This document shows, in pieces, positions 22,208 through 34,322 of a DNA stretch of 64,000 nucleotides. Position 1 is the stretch's first letter; every line of letters starts with the position of its first letter. The notes beneath the pieces are model-generated. The model did no database searches, was not told the DNA's origin, and saw only the letters and a program-made list of their open reading frames with translations. The DNA is taken from NCBI RefSeq assembly GCF_016808335.1, contig NC_053142.1, positions 45,489,674 to 45,553,673 on the forward strand, in the 5' to 3' direction. The position numbers and the translations under genes are program-made. Source of the stretch: Panicum virgatum. Lineage: Eukaryota; Streptophyta; Magnoliopsida; Poales; Poaceae.

Positions 22208-23524
22208 GGCGCGAGCTCGAACTGTCCCAGTGTCCTACGTGTCGTGGGTTTTCTTCTTCTTCTTCTTTTTTCTTTCAGCAAATGCCGTTTGGTTTTGTAG
22301 CCTTTATCGTCGGGCCCGTAATGCTACTTCTTCATGTTTCCTTGGGCCGTGCTTTTGGACCAAGTGAAGAAGATGACGGGCCCAAGCCGATGGTGCAATG
22401 TGCCGTAATTGGACCAATGGTTCAACAAATTTTGTTTGAAGCCCTTGAATGAATTGAGCTGTTACTCGTCCAGGCAACGGCACATTCGGTATATTTCTAA
22501 TTTCTCTTGTAGTATGAAATCAACGCCGCTAAAAATCAATGCTGCTAAAAATCAACGTATCATTGAAATATAGATCCGGCTAACGTACGGCCGGCCGCAA
22601 ATTAGGCCGGCCGTACGACCTATCCTTTTATGGCAACCGGAGTATCATGTTTTGTCTGCTTTCTTTTTTTTGGATAACGCACCCAACAAAAAACACAAAA
22701 TAAATATTTAGACCTCAATTTTACTCTCTGATAAGTACATCTTTGAAAAACAATAAGCAAATTGGAATATATACAAATGCATTTACAACCCATCTAAATT
22801 CTAAGCTTTAACAAATTTCAAAAATACCAACATACATATTTGATTGCCTAATTGCCTCTACTGTTATACTGACGAATAAAAAGATTAAAGCTACAACAAG
22901 TGCTACAAAGCTGCTCATGAACCAAAAACGAGGTTGAGCTGCAACTAAAACTGCTGCCAATTGTCATCGGATGAACTTTTAGGCCACCAAACACCAAGCT
23001 GAAGAACATGTTACATTGCTATTGCTGATTCAATGAAGAAACTTGCAGGCAACAAATAATGCATTCTAAACCATGAAGGGACTGTTCATCTAAACGATAG
23101 AAAACAAGTCTTCAAACCTCCTCCAGAATCTTGAATGAAACAAGCATTGAATTAGTAGAAATAAAAAATGGCAGGTAGTCTGAACATAAAAATATTAGAT
23201 TATAACACAAATCTAAACTAAAAATGAACAATTTCAAATATTCGTATTCTCTGGACACAACCATATGACCTACAAATGTAATAATCATAACTAATTCGGG
23301 TCTTGCAAACAATTAATTCAAATGTTAAAATACCTATTGTAACCCATATTATTGCTTATGAAGAACAATATTATTGCCCAATACCTACCAATATTATTGT
23401 CTAGTTCTGAAAATGTTTCTACTATTTAATGTATTTACCTACTAAGAAGTGTTGAAATGCTTGTATTTGATGTATTTGCCTACAGTACAGGAAAGTAGCG
23501 AAATGCTTCTAGTAATTGATATAA
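22208..23524. other. Intergenic left of the Helitron
   Basis: No gene recognised. It contains the former promoter of RBR copy D, a perfect hairpin at 22584-22617, and AT-rich sequence after 22,640. Confidence 0.4.
22584..22617. repeat. Perfect 13-bp hairpin
   Basis: CGTACGGCCGGCC (22584-22596) and GGCCGGCCGTACG (22605-22617) are exact inverted copies around the loop GCAAATTA. The arms are GC-rich in an AT-rich setting. Confidence 0.95.
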
Positions 23525-24381
23525 CTAGTTGAATACCCCGCGCGTTGCTGCGGGATTTGTGGACAAAAATGTTGAAATTAAGTGTATTGAAAATATGAAG
23601 ATATGAAGTTGTAGTCAATTTTAGCATTGGAGATATATGGCATGGTTGTATATAAGATATGCTTAAATACTAAAATTGAAGTACATATAAAAAATTCAAG
23701 TTGATAAAGCTGATAAAAAGAGGAATCGTAATTGGTATGGTAAGATCGCTTTGATTTTATTCTAGGAGAAAATGGAAAAAGTCTGCATCATTTTGTGAAG
23801 TGATTCGACTTTGTATCGACTCTTTGGCTAAGCGAAATTTATGCAAATATTTTTTTTAAATGAAATGTGAGGAATGCAGTTGTGTGTGAAATGTTGATAA
23901 TTGGAAATATAGTTGTACAAATATAGTTGTATCAAACAGTAAAATATTAAGGAGGAACCAAACATAATGTCAATATCAGAACATAATAAATGAATGTGTA
24001 ACATTGAAGAGAAGAGATCTGGAACAATCCTTCATGGTGCTCTTCCTGCATGCCACAGTGATGCAAGACAAAATTTAAGAGTAGCAAAACAGCTGGGGAA
24101 GGCAAGGTGCTACCAGAACCGAATGGAATAATAGAGTCGAGAGTGTGTGTAATGCTACGATGGCTTCGACTAAGAAAAATATATAGAGCGTTGGGTTCTA
24201 CAGATCATGAGAAGTGGAAGGGGTGGTGGTGGTAGTGTATTGTTAGATAGAGAGACTTAAGAAAATGACAGCTTGGATGATCAAGTTACAAACATGAGAG
24301 AAATGAAGAGACATAGTAAGGTGGATGAAGGAGTGCTTCTTACATTGTTGGTGGCTCAATGGGGATTGAGAGAAATATAAA

Positions 24382-24528
24382 TTAACATTTTCTAGTGGGA
24401 TGCATCAATCTTGGAAGACAAAAATACCATAGGAGACTAATTGTTTTTCTTTTTGTTAACATTTCCTAGTGGGATGCATCAATTTTAGAAGACAGAAATA
24501 CCATAGGAGACTAATTGTTTTTCTTTTT
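24382..24528. repeat. 74-bp tandem duplication inside the Helitron
   Basis: Two consecutive units start TTAACATTT at 24382 and 24456 and share CTAGTGGGATGCATCAAT and ATACCATAGGAGACTAATTG, with a few substitutions. The period is 74 bases. Confidence 0.85.
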
Positions 24529-24779
24529 GAAACAAATGTGGATTTATTTATTAATATTAGATGGACTAATATTTAATTAATAAATGAAAATAATGTTCAT
24601 GAGACAATAATAAAAGAAAATAAAGGGAGGGGATTTAACATATTGTTATCGCCATAATTTAACAGGTTAATTAATGGGCCGCGAGTGAGTTGGGCTTAAT
24701 GAGGAAATTGAAGGAGGCTTACGAATCGGCTCTTGCGTGAGCATTTGGGCCATGTGGGCCATGTATCCTTAGACTTAGT

Positions 24780-25860
24780 TCAGATTGAGTTAGAGATAGA
24801 GTCCGATATGGACACATTAGTTTAGATTGTTTCCCAAGTCTCCGGACTATAAATATGTACCCTATGGTATTTGTAAAAAAAAACGTCATCACGTCTCGCA
24901 AACAACAACTCTCGGCGCACCGCCACCCCTAATCTTAGGGTTTCATCCAAGTAAGCGCCATGCTGCCCTGATCGCTTTTCGCGATCAGGGCAGCGTTGTT
25001 ATTGCTTTTAACTTGGTATTACTCGTACTGAAGCATTTTTGATGGCGAGTAATGCTAGTTATCCTGATATTCGTATTATGGTTTTTAGTAGATCTATCGT
25101 GCTTTTGTTGCTTATCATCTACGAATATCATGTTATCTCTGTGCAAGACACGTTTTAGTCTTATGCTAATTCTTGTTGCATAGAATTAGTTGCACGGAGA
25201 TAACACCCTACTTCTTTTATATTTAGTAGATTTAGTCCGTTATGGTTCGCTCTTATACTTAAGAGTTGGCGTAATATCTGCTAGGTTAGGCCTTGCAAAC
25301 GGGTTGGATGATCCGGTGACGTATTAGATGCTTTGCCTTAGTCTTAACAGGGAATTGATCCGGGAATCGGCTTTAGCTTGTTCTTAGCCCTCTATTCTGG
25401 TTAAGGTTTAGTTATTTATTGCGTTCATTAGGCCTAATTACGTGTAGGATGTTCCAATCTAGCAGTGAAGTTTTTACCGTCGTGGATTAGATTAGCTAGA
25501 TTTAATTGAAGCAGCTTAACAGTTATTTGCTTTATTCATCAAATATCCGGATACAAACAGATCCAATCTGACACCGGGACTCGATCGACTCTTTAAAGCC
25601 GATGCAAGAGTCGTCCCGAGGAGCCGACCACGGCTCGGACTTACGTTTCCACGTGTTTGTGTATGCAGGCAAATCGTCGCAAGCACGTTCGCACCTTCCT
25701 GATCGGGTATAGGTCAGGTGGCACGCCCAGCATCTTCAAAAGCCGCGGCGTGTGCTGGAATTGCGGGCCGTTGACGAGGGAGCAGTGCCTGCCAGCGCCC
25801 CGGCGACCTCCCGGCTCTTCGTGTTGCCTGTCACTACTTGCCGGTGGGTTTTGACCGACA
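24780..25860 (+). mobile_element. LTR-retrotransposon leader/LTR fragment carried within the Helitron
   Basis: The stretch has promoter-like order on the plus strand: ACTATAAATATG near 24845, a leader with CTTAGGGTTTCATCCAAG, a perfect hairpin at 24962-24994, then a long T-rich part. A splice-like TATGCAG at about 25,667 is followed by a GC-rich segment reading to 25,850. This arrangement resembles LTRs and leaders of grass LTR elements. No second LTR, primer site or pol is visible, so the family is not assigned. Confidence 0.4.
24962..24994. repeat. Perfect 14-bp hairpin
   Basis: GCTGCCCTGATCGC (24962-24975) and GCGATCAGGGCAGC (24981-24994) are exact inverted copies around the loop TTTTC. 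It lies about 110 bases after a TATA-like ACTATAAATATG and would fold strongly in the transcript. Confidence 0.95.
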
Positions 25861-26115
25861 ACACATATGTATGTTGCATAGAGTAATATTTAATTGATAA
25901 ATAAAAAATTTGGCTGTTGGGCTTCTTCTTTATTTATACTTTTGATGAACCACAACATATTGAAAAACATGACTTAGAGAAATAGAAATTATGACACTTA
26001 GTGGGATGATGGCATAGCAACATGGCACTTAGTGGATTGATGATGTGGCAGCACGAGGATTGAGAGAAATACAATTATGACACTTAGTGGGTTGCATCTA
26101 TATAGAATATATAGA

Positions 26116-29100
26116 TTCTCTATAGGAAACTCCTGAAAATGCTACTACTATTTGACAAAAATGTCTTCTGTAAAGTATTGAAATGCTTATGATGATGTAA
26201 AAAAGAAGAAAATAACCATTTTACATTCAGAAATCGCATTGAAGCTCCATTCCTGGAACCCAAATACTACTAGTGAGACAATAATTGCAAAAGGAGAGCA
26301 ACTAGATGGTTGCAGTACAACCAGAAGCTCGAACACACACATAGTGCATATACAAAATTAAATTAGGACATAGACAAAGGCAAATAAGAACACATACAAA
26401 CGCAATTTATTAAAAAGAACTGCAGCTTCAGATTTACTGATTTTCTACATAGATACACAAAGGCTACAACCCACTATAACTTATGGCAATGTTCAAACCT
26501 TATGGCAATGCTGCCTATTCTCATAGCTATTACTACTTTCTAACTTCCTAATGAAGTTCTGTAACTAATTATATGCCCATGCAGGCATATCATATTGGTG
26601 GCATCTTGACTATAAAATCCTTAATAACACAACTAATCTTTCTGCCTCTGGTTATGCAACAACATCGCCAAACATAAACAACCCACCAAGATCAAAAGTT
26701 AAATGGTGGAAAAGAGGAAGAAGTAATGATGTACTAGCTAAGGGGATGAATGCTCAGGTAAAGAGGAAGACATGATTTGCAAGTCAACCAAGTCACACTG
26801 CTCCAAATTGTATAGGGAAATGAGCGAGGAACTTTTCACTCAGAAAAAGGTATATGCTTTTTCATTTATTGGAACCTAATTTATTTATCCTATGATAGTA
26901 ATGATGTAACAGACTTGGTTCCAAACAAAAAAGGATAATCTATCACGAGACATGAAAATGTAAAAAAATTTGCTTGAACTGGACATTTAAAATGCTAGCG
27001 GAATAGTATTTAAATGCATGCAAAAATTTATTAAAATGCTTTTGATAATGCTAGTAGAAAAGTTTGTTGATTACATGCATCCAACATGTAATTTTGAACT
27101 TGCTTAATTGTTTCTTAAACTTCCAATTCATTTTTATTGCCAACATGAATACAGAACGCATAGATAGAGAGAGGATTCATCAGTGATCAGGTTATTCCCT
27201 ATAAACATACTGGAGTAGGTATCTGTCTGCATGCAAATGATTCTACAAATCCAAAATAGAAAAACTAAAGCTGGCATAGGTCCTATTGCAGGACCATGTA
27301 TTCATAAGACACATTCTGTTGTTGATTTCTAGCCCCACCCCACCCACACACACAAAAAATATTTCCCTGCACATACAAAATTCTACAAACCAAAACACCA
27401 AAAACTAGAATTGAGGCAGGGCATCGGTACTACTACAGGGTAATACACACTAAAATACCCCCAATAATTCAGACCTGTACGTACATATTTCTGCAACTAG
27501 GTAGCAACCAGAATAAAATGCTATCTTAATGGAGCACAAAAAATTCAGAGGGGCGAGCAACTGCACAAACAGAGGGCATGCACGGGAGTGGGTGAACTCA
27601 CCGGATCCAGTATGCAGCTTTCATTTCCCCTCCATCGGGACCAACGGATCCCTCACCGGATTTCGAAATCGCACGCCCTGATGCCCATGACCTCCGCCAA
27701 ACACAAAACATGAAACAAAATCAGAAATTGGTGAGAGAGAAATGTGCAGCACGCTAAAGGCTGAACGCATCGGGATTCATCTCACCTTGGCCTGATTTCT
27801 GCGCTTCCACCCTCATCCCTTCTCCTCCGCTTCAATCCTGCAGATGCTTTCTCCAACCCTCGATTGGGATCCAGGAATCGCTGGTGGATGCGAGATGAGA
27901 GAGAGGAACCCTAGAGAGAGTGAGGAGGGAAACGTGAAACGAAATCAGGAATCGGCGAGGGAAAATTGTGCAGCACCCTGAACGTATGGGGATTCATCTC
28001 ACCTTGGCCTGGTAATTTCTGCGCTCCGCCATCCCCTCCTCCCTCCTTGCTTCAATCCCGCAGATCCTTCCTCCAACTCGCGACTGGATCTAGAAATCGC
28101 GGGTGGTTGTGAATGAGAGAGGAACCTAGAGAGAGATACGAGGGTCTCGCGATGAAGAGGAACTCACCGTGGAAAAAATTCTGATGAAATCTGAAGGAGC
28201 GCCCATGGGTGGAATGCGAGAGGGTAGAGAGAGAGGAATCCTAGAGAGAGATGGGGGAGATGAAATGAACACATGAGAGGGAGAAGTAGCAGAAATCTAG
28301 AGAGAGAAAAGGGAAGATAAAGTGAACTAGTGGGAGGAGGGATGTGCGCTTGTGCGGTGTGGAAGGAGGCGTGCCCTCTAATTAATGATGGACGACGATC
28401 GAGACGACCGTTTCAGCGAACAAAATTACGGCAGGCTGAAAAGAAGTCATTACCTTGAAATATATGTGAAATCAAGACATATATAGCTTTTTTATCACCA
28501 GGCCTGCATATAATTTGTCTTAATCTTAATTAATTTATTTATTTACAAATAAAAAAATATACATTGAACCATTTTTTATATCATAGCGTTCCATCAGCAT
28601 GTTCAATTCATAATTTTAAGATTAGTTTTGTAGGGGCCGCGCGAACATGTACCTCATCTTCCATAAATTATGACGTCTGCTCTCCTATTTAAGGAAACGG
28701 TAAGTTAGTGCTCCTCTCAAGTGCAATGGAGACCGCTAACTTAGGCCATGACCCTTCTTTCGGCCATCGACCCCATCCAGATAAGTATGGCTCAAGGTAC
28801 CTCTTCCCCATATTTTGTATCCTCTCGACCTCCTCTCTCCTCTCTCTGCAAACGTACGGTACTAAATCAATATTCCCAACCGGATGCTGGATGGCTTAGG
28901 AATCTCATATGGGCCTGTTTGGTTTCGTGGGTGCCCTTAAGGCCCATCCTGGCCTACCACAGACTTCTAGTCTTTACCGTTCTACTACTTTGTTTGTCTT
29001 GTCGTCGAAGGAACTTGTTTGCTTACGGTTTTGTCCTCTCCGCTTGCGCCAAAACTTTGTCTTGATAAAAAAAAACTTTGTCACTAGCTAAATTTCGGGA

Positions 29101-29167
29101 CTGTGTGATCTTGATCGGGTGGCCCAGGCCACGTGTGCGTTGAGTCATCGGTTAATGGCGATCTCTA
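26116..29167. other. Gene-poor intergenic region
   Basis: No exon is supported. The left part is AT-rich. A direct duplication occurs at 27,711-28,140. A TATTTAAGG sequence near 28,686 precedes a short frame at 28,726 (METANLGHDPSFGH), which shows no family match or splice partner. A GGGCCTGTTTGG phrase at 28,912 looks like a lone Tourist/hAT-type terminus. Confidence 0.4.
27711..28140. repeat. Diverged direct duplication of about 200 bp
   Basis: Both units contain GAAAC(G)AAATCAG, a GTGCAGCAC segment, GGGATTCATCTCACCTTGGCCTGG-like sequence (27,774 and 27,989), TTTCTGCGCTCC-like sequence, CTTCAATCC, and GAGAGAGGAACC-CTAGAGAGAG near their ends. The second unit begins about 225 bases after the first. 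Confidence 0.7.
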
Positions 29168-29394
29168 TTCCCTCCGTCCCAAAATAATTGTAACTCTGGA
29201 ATTCAAAATTTGTTTCATAAAAATTGCTAATTTTGACCCAACTACCACTAAAGATAAGATAATTTTCAAAATATTCTCACAAAAGACAACTAATATCTCA
29301 TCCACTCATCATAAAAGACAAGTGGTATTTTTGTAATTTTACATTGGTTTGCATGCTCAATCCTAAAATTGTATTTATTTTGGGACGGAGGGAG
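29168..29394. mobile_element. Stowaway MITE
   Basis: The left end TTCCCTCCGTCCCAAAATAA and right end TTATTTTGGGACGGAGGGAG are inverted copies, flanked by TA at 29166-29167 and 29395-29396. This is the canonical Tc1/mariner-derived Stowaway terminus, with one base changed at the left tip. Length is 227 bp with no coding content. Confidence 0.93.
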
Positions 29395-29396
29395 TA

Positions 29397-30318
29397 CGTA
29401 CTTCGTCCAAATCGAAGTCTCCAGAAAACTCTTTACGTATCTTTCTCCCGCGTGTTTGAAAACTCTACACATGTACTACACATACCTCCTCTTGGCTTTG
29501 TTTGTTAGGTAACCTACTTCCTTATCATGTGTTTATGTGATGATGACCTCAATCATGCAAACTTGCTCGGCCAAAGGCATAGGCATAGGCATGGCCTGGA
29601 GTAGCTAGTGTGAACGTGACCCAGGGCACATCGAGTAGAAAACACACGATCGAGCAGCTAGCAGCGAATGAGAAAAGGAGGCGAAGAAATACGCAAAAGG
29701 GCTACATCACAATGTCAAAAAGGCACGACACGGGCACAACTCGAGCTCCATTGCGTGCGCCTAGTCTAAAGCCCAAAGGTGCAGTGATTGGACCGGATAA
29801 TCAAACGGTAGCAGGAACTCGATGGGTGATAACATCACTTGCATCACACTGACGCCATGCCCACAATTCAGTGTTTGTAGCAAGACTAGATAGCATACTA
29901 CCAGTACTCATCATCAGTACTTCAGAGTCATTGTTTTATATACCAACTGGCAATTACAGGTAAGTTACATTTCAGGTTAACTCACTGAGTACCGGCAATC
30001 TTGACTCCTTTTCTGAATCTCTGACTGCACTGCCCAACACTGCCTGCCTTCCTGCCTGCCCCAAAATAGAATCTTTTTGGGCTCCTCTTTTGTATGTGCA
30101 TACTAGCCTAACTGATCTCCTTTTTACAATATACGACGGTGATGATTCCATCGACGTATTCGTGTTGAGTTTGTGCTCGTCTTGAGCCATGCGCTTGTAC
30201 AATTATGCAGTGTATTATGCTGGTACCAATCGTAGCCGTACGATCAGGCTGGGGATTTTCTCTTCTCTATCTATATAATATAAGAATCAGAAACGGGCGA
30301 TGAGATAGAAGAATAATC
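29397..30318. other. Intergenic left of the MYB gene
   Basis: No gene recognised. The right end would contain the 3' UTR of the minus-strand MYB gene. Confidence 0.4.
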
Positions 30319-31617
30319 TCAGAAACCCGTCTGGATACTACTTGTAGCAACAGCAGAGTATGCGGGGTCCTGGAGCACGGCCGGGGCGGGGCCCGCTTGG
30401 AAGTAGCACGACACCGGGTCGTCCACCATGGCAGGAAGTGGGTCCGGGTGGGCGATCGGACCCTCTGGGCCCACCGGGTACTGGTAGTCCTCAATGGGGG
30501 CCCACAGGCCCAGCTCCTTCTCCAGGTCCTCCAACCACCACTCCGCCCCGTGGCTGGTCGTGCTGGCGGCGTTCGGCTCTGCTGCATTGCTCTGGCACGG
30601 CGCTGGCGTCCCCGCGGCGGCGACGGTGCAGGCGCCGCCGCCGTCGCCGTCGATGATGCTCCACAGCTCGTGGTCGATGTCGATCTCCGGCAGGTCGAGG
30701 AGCTCGTCCACGCCGGGCCGGGCGGGCGCCGGCGGGGACGTGGACGAGGCGCAGGGCGACGCGGGCACGGACACGGACCCGGCCGGGCAGTACGGCTCCG
30801 GCACGGCGTCAACAAGCATGTCGAAGTCGAACGCGGGGTCGTCGAGCATGGGGATCATCTCGAGCTCCTCCAGACCCAGCTCGTCGGGCACCTTGCTCGC
30901 GTCGCTCTGGTGCTCGCCGGAGTCGCCGCTGGAGCAGTTGGTCGTCGCCGTCGTGGTGGACGAGGACGGCGACGGTGACGGGGCCGCCGGCTCCCCGGCG
31001 CCAGCGGCCTTCTTCTTCTTCTTGGCGCCGGCGCCGCGCTCCTCCCCGGCCGGCGACACCCGCTTCTTCAGGTGCGTGTTCCAGACGTTCTTGATCTCGT
31101 TGTCTGTCCGGCCCGGCAGGCACGCCGCGATCTTGGACCACCTGGACACACAATCCGAGCGAGCTCTTATCAGTCCCGGCTTCACCCATGCCATGGATTC
31201 GAGAACGGTAAACCGAATTCTCCAAGCAACGAGCTGCGCCGTACTTGTTGCCGAGCATGCCGTGGAGCTTGATGATTGCCTCCTCCTCCTCGGCTGTGAA
31301 GTTACCGCGCTTGAGGTCCGGCCGGAGGTAGTTGATCCACCGGAGCCGGCAGCTCTTCCCGCACCGCAGCAGACCTGTTGCAATTCAAAAACCACCATCA
31401 ACTACAACTCCCATGCACGGATGATGTCCAGTGCGGACAACTGCAGAACTGCTGCTTGGTTGGGCTCGCTCTGCGTACCTGCTTGCTTGGGCAGGGCGCG
31501 CCAGTTGGCGTGGCCGTACTTCTGAATGTAGGCGATGAGTCGCATGTCCTCCTCCGGCGTCCAGGAGCCCTTGTTGAGGCCCACCTTGGCGCAGCACGGT
31601 GCCCGGCCCTTGCCCAT
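30319..31617 (-). CDS. R2R3-MYB transcription factor
   Basis: Three exons on the minus strand: 31617-31479, 31374-31245 and 31141-30319, in the usual R2R3-MYB split (phases 1 and 2), coding for 363 residues. The start [19 protein letters not shown] is typical. R2 has Trp at 19, 39 and 59. R3 has Phe 72 and Trp 91 and 110, ending WNTHLKKRV. The R3 bHLH-binding signature is absent (Ala in place of the Leu after the acidic residue). The start MGKGRAPCC and the R2R3 sequence resemble the MYB58/MYB63 (subgroup 3) and MYB14/15 types, which act in phenylpropanoid or lignin control; that placement is an inference. The C-terminal part is Ser/Ala/Pro-rich and acidic with [15 protein letters not shown] and [13 protein letters not shown], probable activation or interaction motifs. 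A Lys-rich KKKKK stretch follows R3. No lesion is seen. Confidence 0.95.
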
Positions 31618-31806
31618 CGTTCCTCCAAGAAGCCCCCTGCTGCTGCGAGCTGCGCGCGCAGGCACCGCCTCAAGCCTCAAGCTCCTGCTCCTCCGCGTGA
31701 CCCGGCTGATCGATGATGCTATTGCTGCGACAACGGCGCCTCGATCACTTGTGTCCGGGGCCTGTGTTGTGCAGAGCTGCAGCCGGGACAGTGTCCGGGC
31801 CAGGCG

Positions 31807-31814
31807 TATATATA
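31807..31814 (-). promoter_or_regulatory. TATA box of the MYB gene
   Basis: TATATATA sits in GGCGTGTATATATACGCC on the minus strand, about 190 bases before the start codon. The element is almost palindromic. Confidence 0.65.
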
Positions 31815-31818
31815 CACG

Positions 31819-31844
31819 CCCCCCCCCCCCCCCCCCCCCCCCCC
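31819..31844. repeat. 26-base poly(C) tract upstream of the MYB TATA box
   Basis: An uninterrupted run of 26 C on the plus strand (26 G on the coding strand of the MYB gene), five bases beyond its TATA box. A run of this length can form a G-quadruplex and is prone to length change. Confidence 0.97.
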
Positions 31845-34115
31845 GCGGCCGCGAGGTGGCGGGTGCCCTCTTTGACGTGCGCGACGCCGACAGCGCGCGA
31901 CAGGTGACGCGCACACACACGCAGGGCCGCGGCCGTGTCGCGCTCGCGCTCGCCCCCACCCCGCAGACTCTCCTCACCAAACCCCCGCGTCACTTGTCAG
32001 TCCGCCACGACGGGAGCCCTGCCTCCGCGCGAGCGCCACCAAGCACACACGCAAGCAAGCGGCTCTGCGTGCGTTCCTCGGGCGAATTCCCAACAAAAAG
32101 GGGGGTGTGGAGGCGCCGCCCGTACGCCGCCGTGGCGATTCGCGTCGCGCGGCCGGCCGCCGGCGTGCCGACGACGTCGCGCGCACGGGGGGCGGGGCGT
32201 GATCGCGCGTGGGGCCTCGTGTGATCTCGGCGGGGCCCTTGCTTAGTTGCTTGCCCAGCTGGGTGCCTGAGGTGGCCGCGCGGGCGTCGCGGTGGCGCCC
32301 GCCGCGGCTCGACGTGTGCAGTTGCTTGGCGCGGCGTCAGTTGGACAACGGCGGCTTGGTTGCATTGCATCAGACGCTGGGGTTACGGGGGGCGATCAGG
32401 GGAAAAGGCAGAGCTAGAAAGGATTAGGGAAGCGCGACGGTGACGGCTAAATGTCTCTCCTTTTTTTCCGATTCGTCGAAATCAGCACGAATGGCAGGGG
32501 GGCCGAGAGCAAGTTGGGCACATTGCTTAGGATGAAATCCATTGGATGGAGCGAGCTGCCCGTGTCCGTGCCACTGTGCGCAACCTTCCACAGGGGCATG
32601 GTCCATCAGTAGGGGCTTCCTACCTTGCAAATAGGGTAATTTAGAGTTAGGTCCGGCTCCTTCCGTTTCATCACTGGTGGAAATAGGAGAAATTAAAAGG
32701 CCGGATTGCAACCGCGTAACAGATAGCTAAATGATCGGTTTGTATTAAGCGTTTTGTACAAACCTAACTCATTGAAAATGGGGAGTTCCTGGGTACGGAC
32801 GGATTTGAATGTGGTCCACAGCAAGTGCACATGCGAAGGTGTCAAAATCCACAGCTAATTTGGACGTGTTCAGGGCATTTTTCTTTTTTCATGTTTTCCT
32901 TTATTATTATCTGCGCATCTGCTGCTGCTGCTCTCTTTGAGTTGTCCTCTGCGCAGATTCCATCGACAGAGAAAGCATTGAAAGAAAGGAGAATATGCGC
33001 TAATTATATGTATAGTCGTCGTTGAAATGTTCCATTGTCAAATTTGGACGAAGTTGTATATTATCTTAATAAGCACACACAAATTGCAAAAATGCTGGCA
33101 TTTGGTACGTACCAGCTGTGACATTGCTTGATTTAAGTCCCAATAGTTAAGATGTTGGTATCAACACCGCCATAGAAATTGACAAGTTGTGGGGAAAAAA
33201 AGTATATAGATGCACTCTTAACAGAACTGATGCTAACCACCTCATGTTTATGCACTTTTTCTTGTCAGTGAAGCATTTTGAAAACATACTCGTATTCATA
33301 TATTTGCTTTCAAGATAATGTCCCTGTATCAAGGTCCCTTCCTTCCAAGACGTAGCTCCTACCTACTACTCTCACTGTTCAAATTAAAGCAAGTAGTAGT
33401 AGTAGAAAAAGAAGAAGGCTACCTACTCGTTGCCCTTTCTTCTGCACGGATCCTCTCGCCGTTGATCAAACAGCAACAGGCCGGTAAGCTGATTCGCTGG
33501 ATTAAAAATTTGAACTTCCCGAGCCTATCACTTGATGATTAGAAGCCCTAACACGCAATATGCCGCGCCTGTTCTAAGTTCTAACCCACAAGAACACGCT
33601 TCGGCCTACAGAGTTTCAATCGTGTCGTCCTGAATAGATAGACATGGTCAGGTACCAAGGACAGATTGGCGTTCAACCTCACTTATCTGTCCATCCATCC
33701 CGATTTGTGAATGGACACAGTCAGGTAACCCCGGCCAATCAATGCGTGTTGGCATCCGGGAACACAGCTGATCACTTCGGAGCTGAGAGTTCTTACCGCA
33801 GAGCGCAAGCGTTTTCAGGAAAGCGAATTCTCGTGTAAGCTTGGTTAGCTGCCGAATTTGGCAGGAGAACACTTTGACCAGCCAACTGCGTAGCTGTGTA
33901 CAGATGAACGGCCGGTCAGCCGCCGGTGCCACGTCGCTTTAAACTACTGTTTGGTGGATAAGTGTGAAAAGCAAGGACGATGTTTCATCTCATTCATCGT
34001 GTCAACAAGTAAATAGTGCTATATGCTTTTGAAAGATGTAAATAGTGCTGTATATGAGCAGCGTACCAACTAACAGCGTCCATTTTAAAAAGTAACCGCG
34101 CAGCCGCACTTTTTG
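31845..34115. other. MYB upstream region and intergenic sequence
   Basis: The part to about 32,400 is GC-rich and continuous with the MYB promoter. After that the sequence becomes AT-richer without an exon I can support. Long frames opposite or upstream of the MYB gene reflect base composition. Confidence 0.45.
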
Positions 34116-34322
34116 CTTTTTAACCTTTCTCGAGAAAGATTTTGACAAATGCCCTGGTGAAACGATTTGCGCTTCTGGACCTAGGGGGTCGGCGCCATGG
34201 CTTATAGTGCCGAGATGTGTTACCTCGGCGCCACGAGCCCTGGCACCCACCCAGGTCCAGAAACGCAATTCGTTTCGCCAAGGGCCTATTTGTGAAAATC
34301 GTTTGCGAGGAGGGCCAAAAAA
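34116..34322. mobile_element. Foldback MITE of about 200 bp
   Basis: Most of the element is an imperfect inverted repeat. The left half has GACAAATGCCCTGGTGAAAC and GCTTCTGGACCTAGG; the right half, read inverted, has CACAAATAGGCCCTTGGCGAAAC and GTTTCTGGACCTGG. The centre holds GGCGCCATGGC and GCCGAGATGTG. No clear target duplication was found, so the superfamily is open (Mutator-like is possible). Confidence 0.7.

Larger units (their letters stand above)
23525..26115 (-). mobile_element. Probable non-autonomous Helitron
   Basis: On the minus strand the 3' end reads CCCGCAGCAACGCGCGGGG, then TATTCAACTAG with T following, which is the grass Helitron terminus with its hairpin. The 5' end is placed at TCTATATATTCTATATAGAT, starting at 26115 after an A, so the insertion would be between A and T as expected. 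No Rep/helicase frame is present. The right end holds repeats of a CACTTAGTGG-type phrase. The 3' end is firm; the 5' end is an inference from the TC start and flanking A. Confidence 0.55.

Noticed and set aside
28708..28899. Short frame after a TATTTAAGG sequence
   Set aside because: No family resemblance, no splice partner, overlapping frames equally plausible.
30397..31525. Long plus-strand frames opposite the MYB gene
   Set aside because: They are shadows of the GC-rich MYB coding exons.
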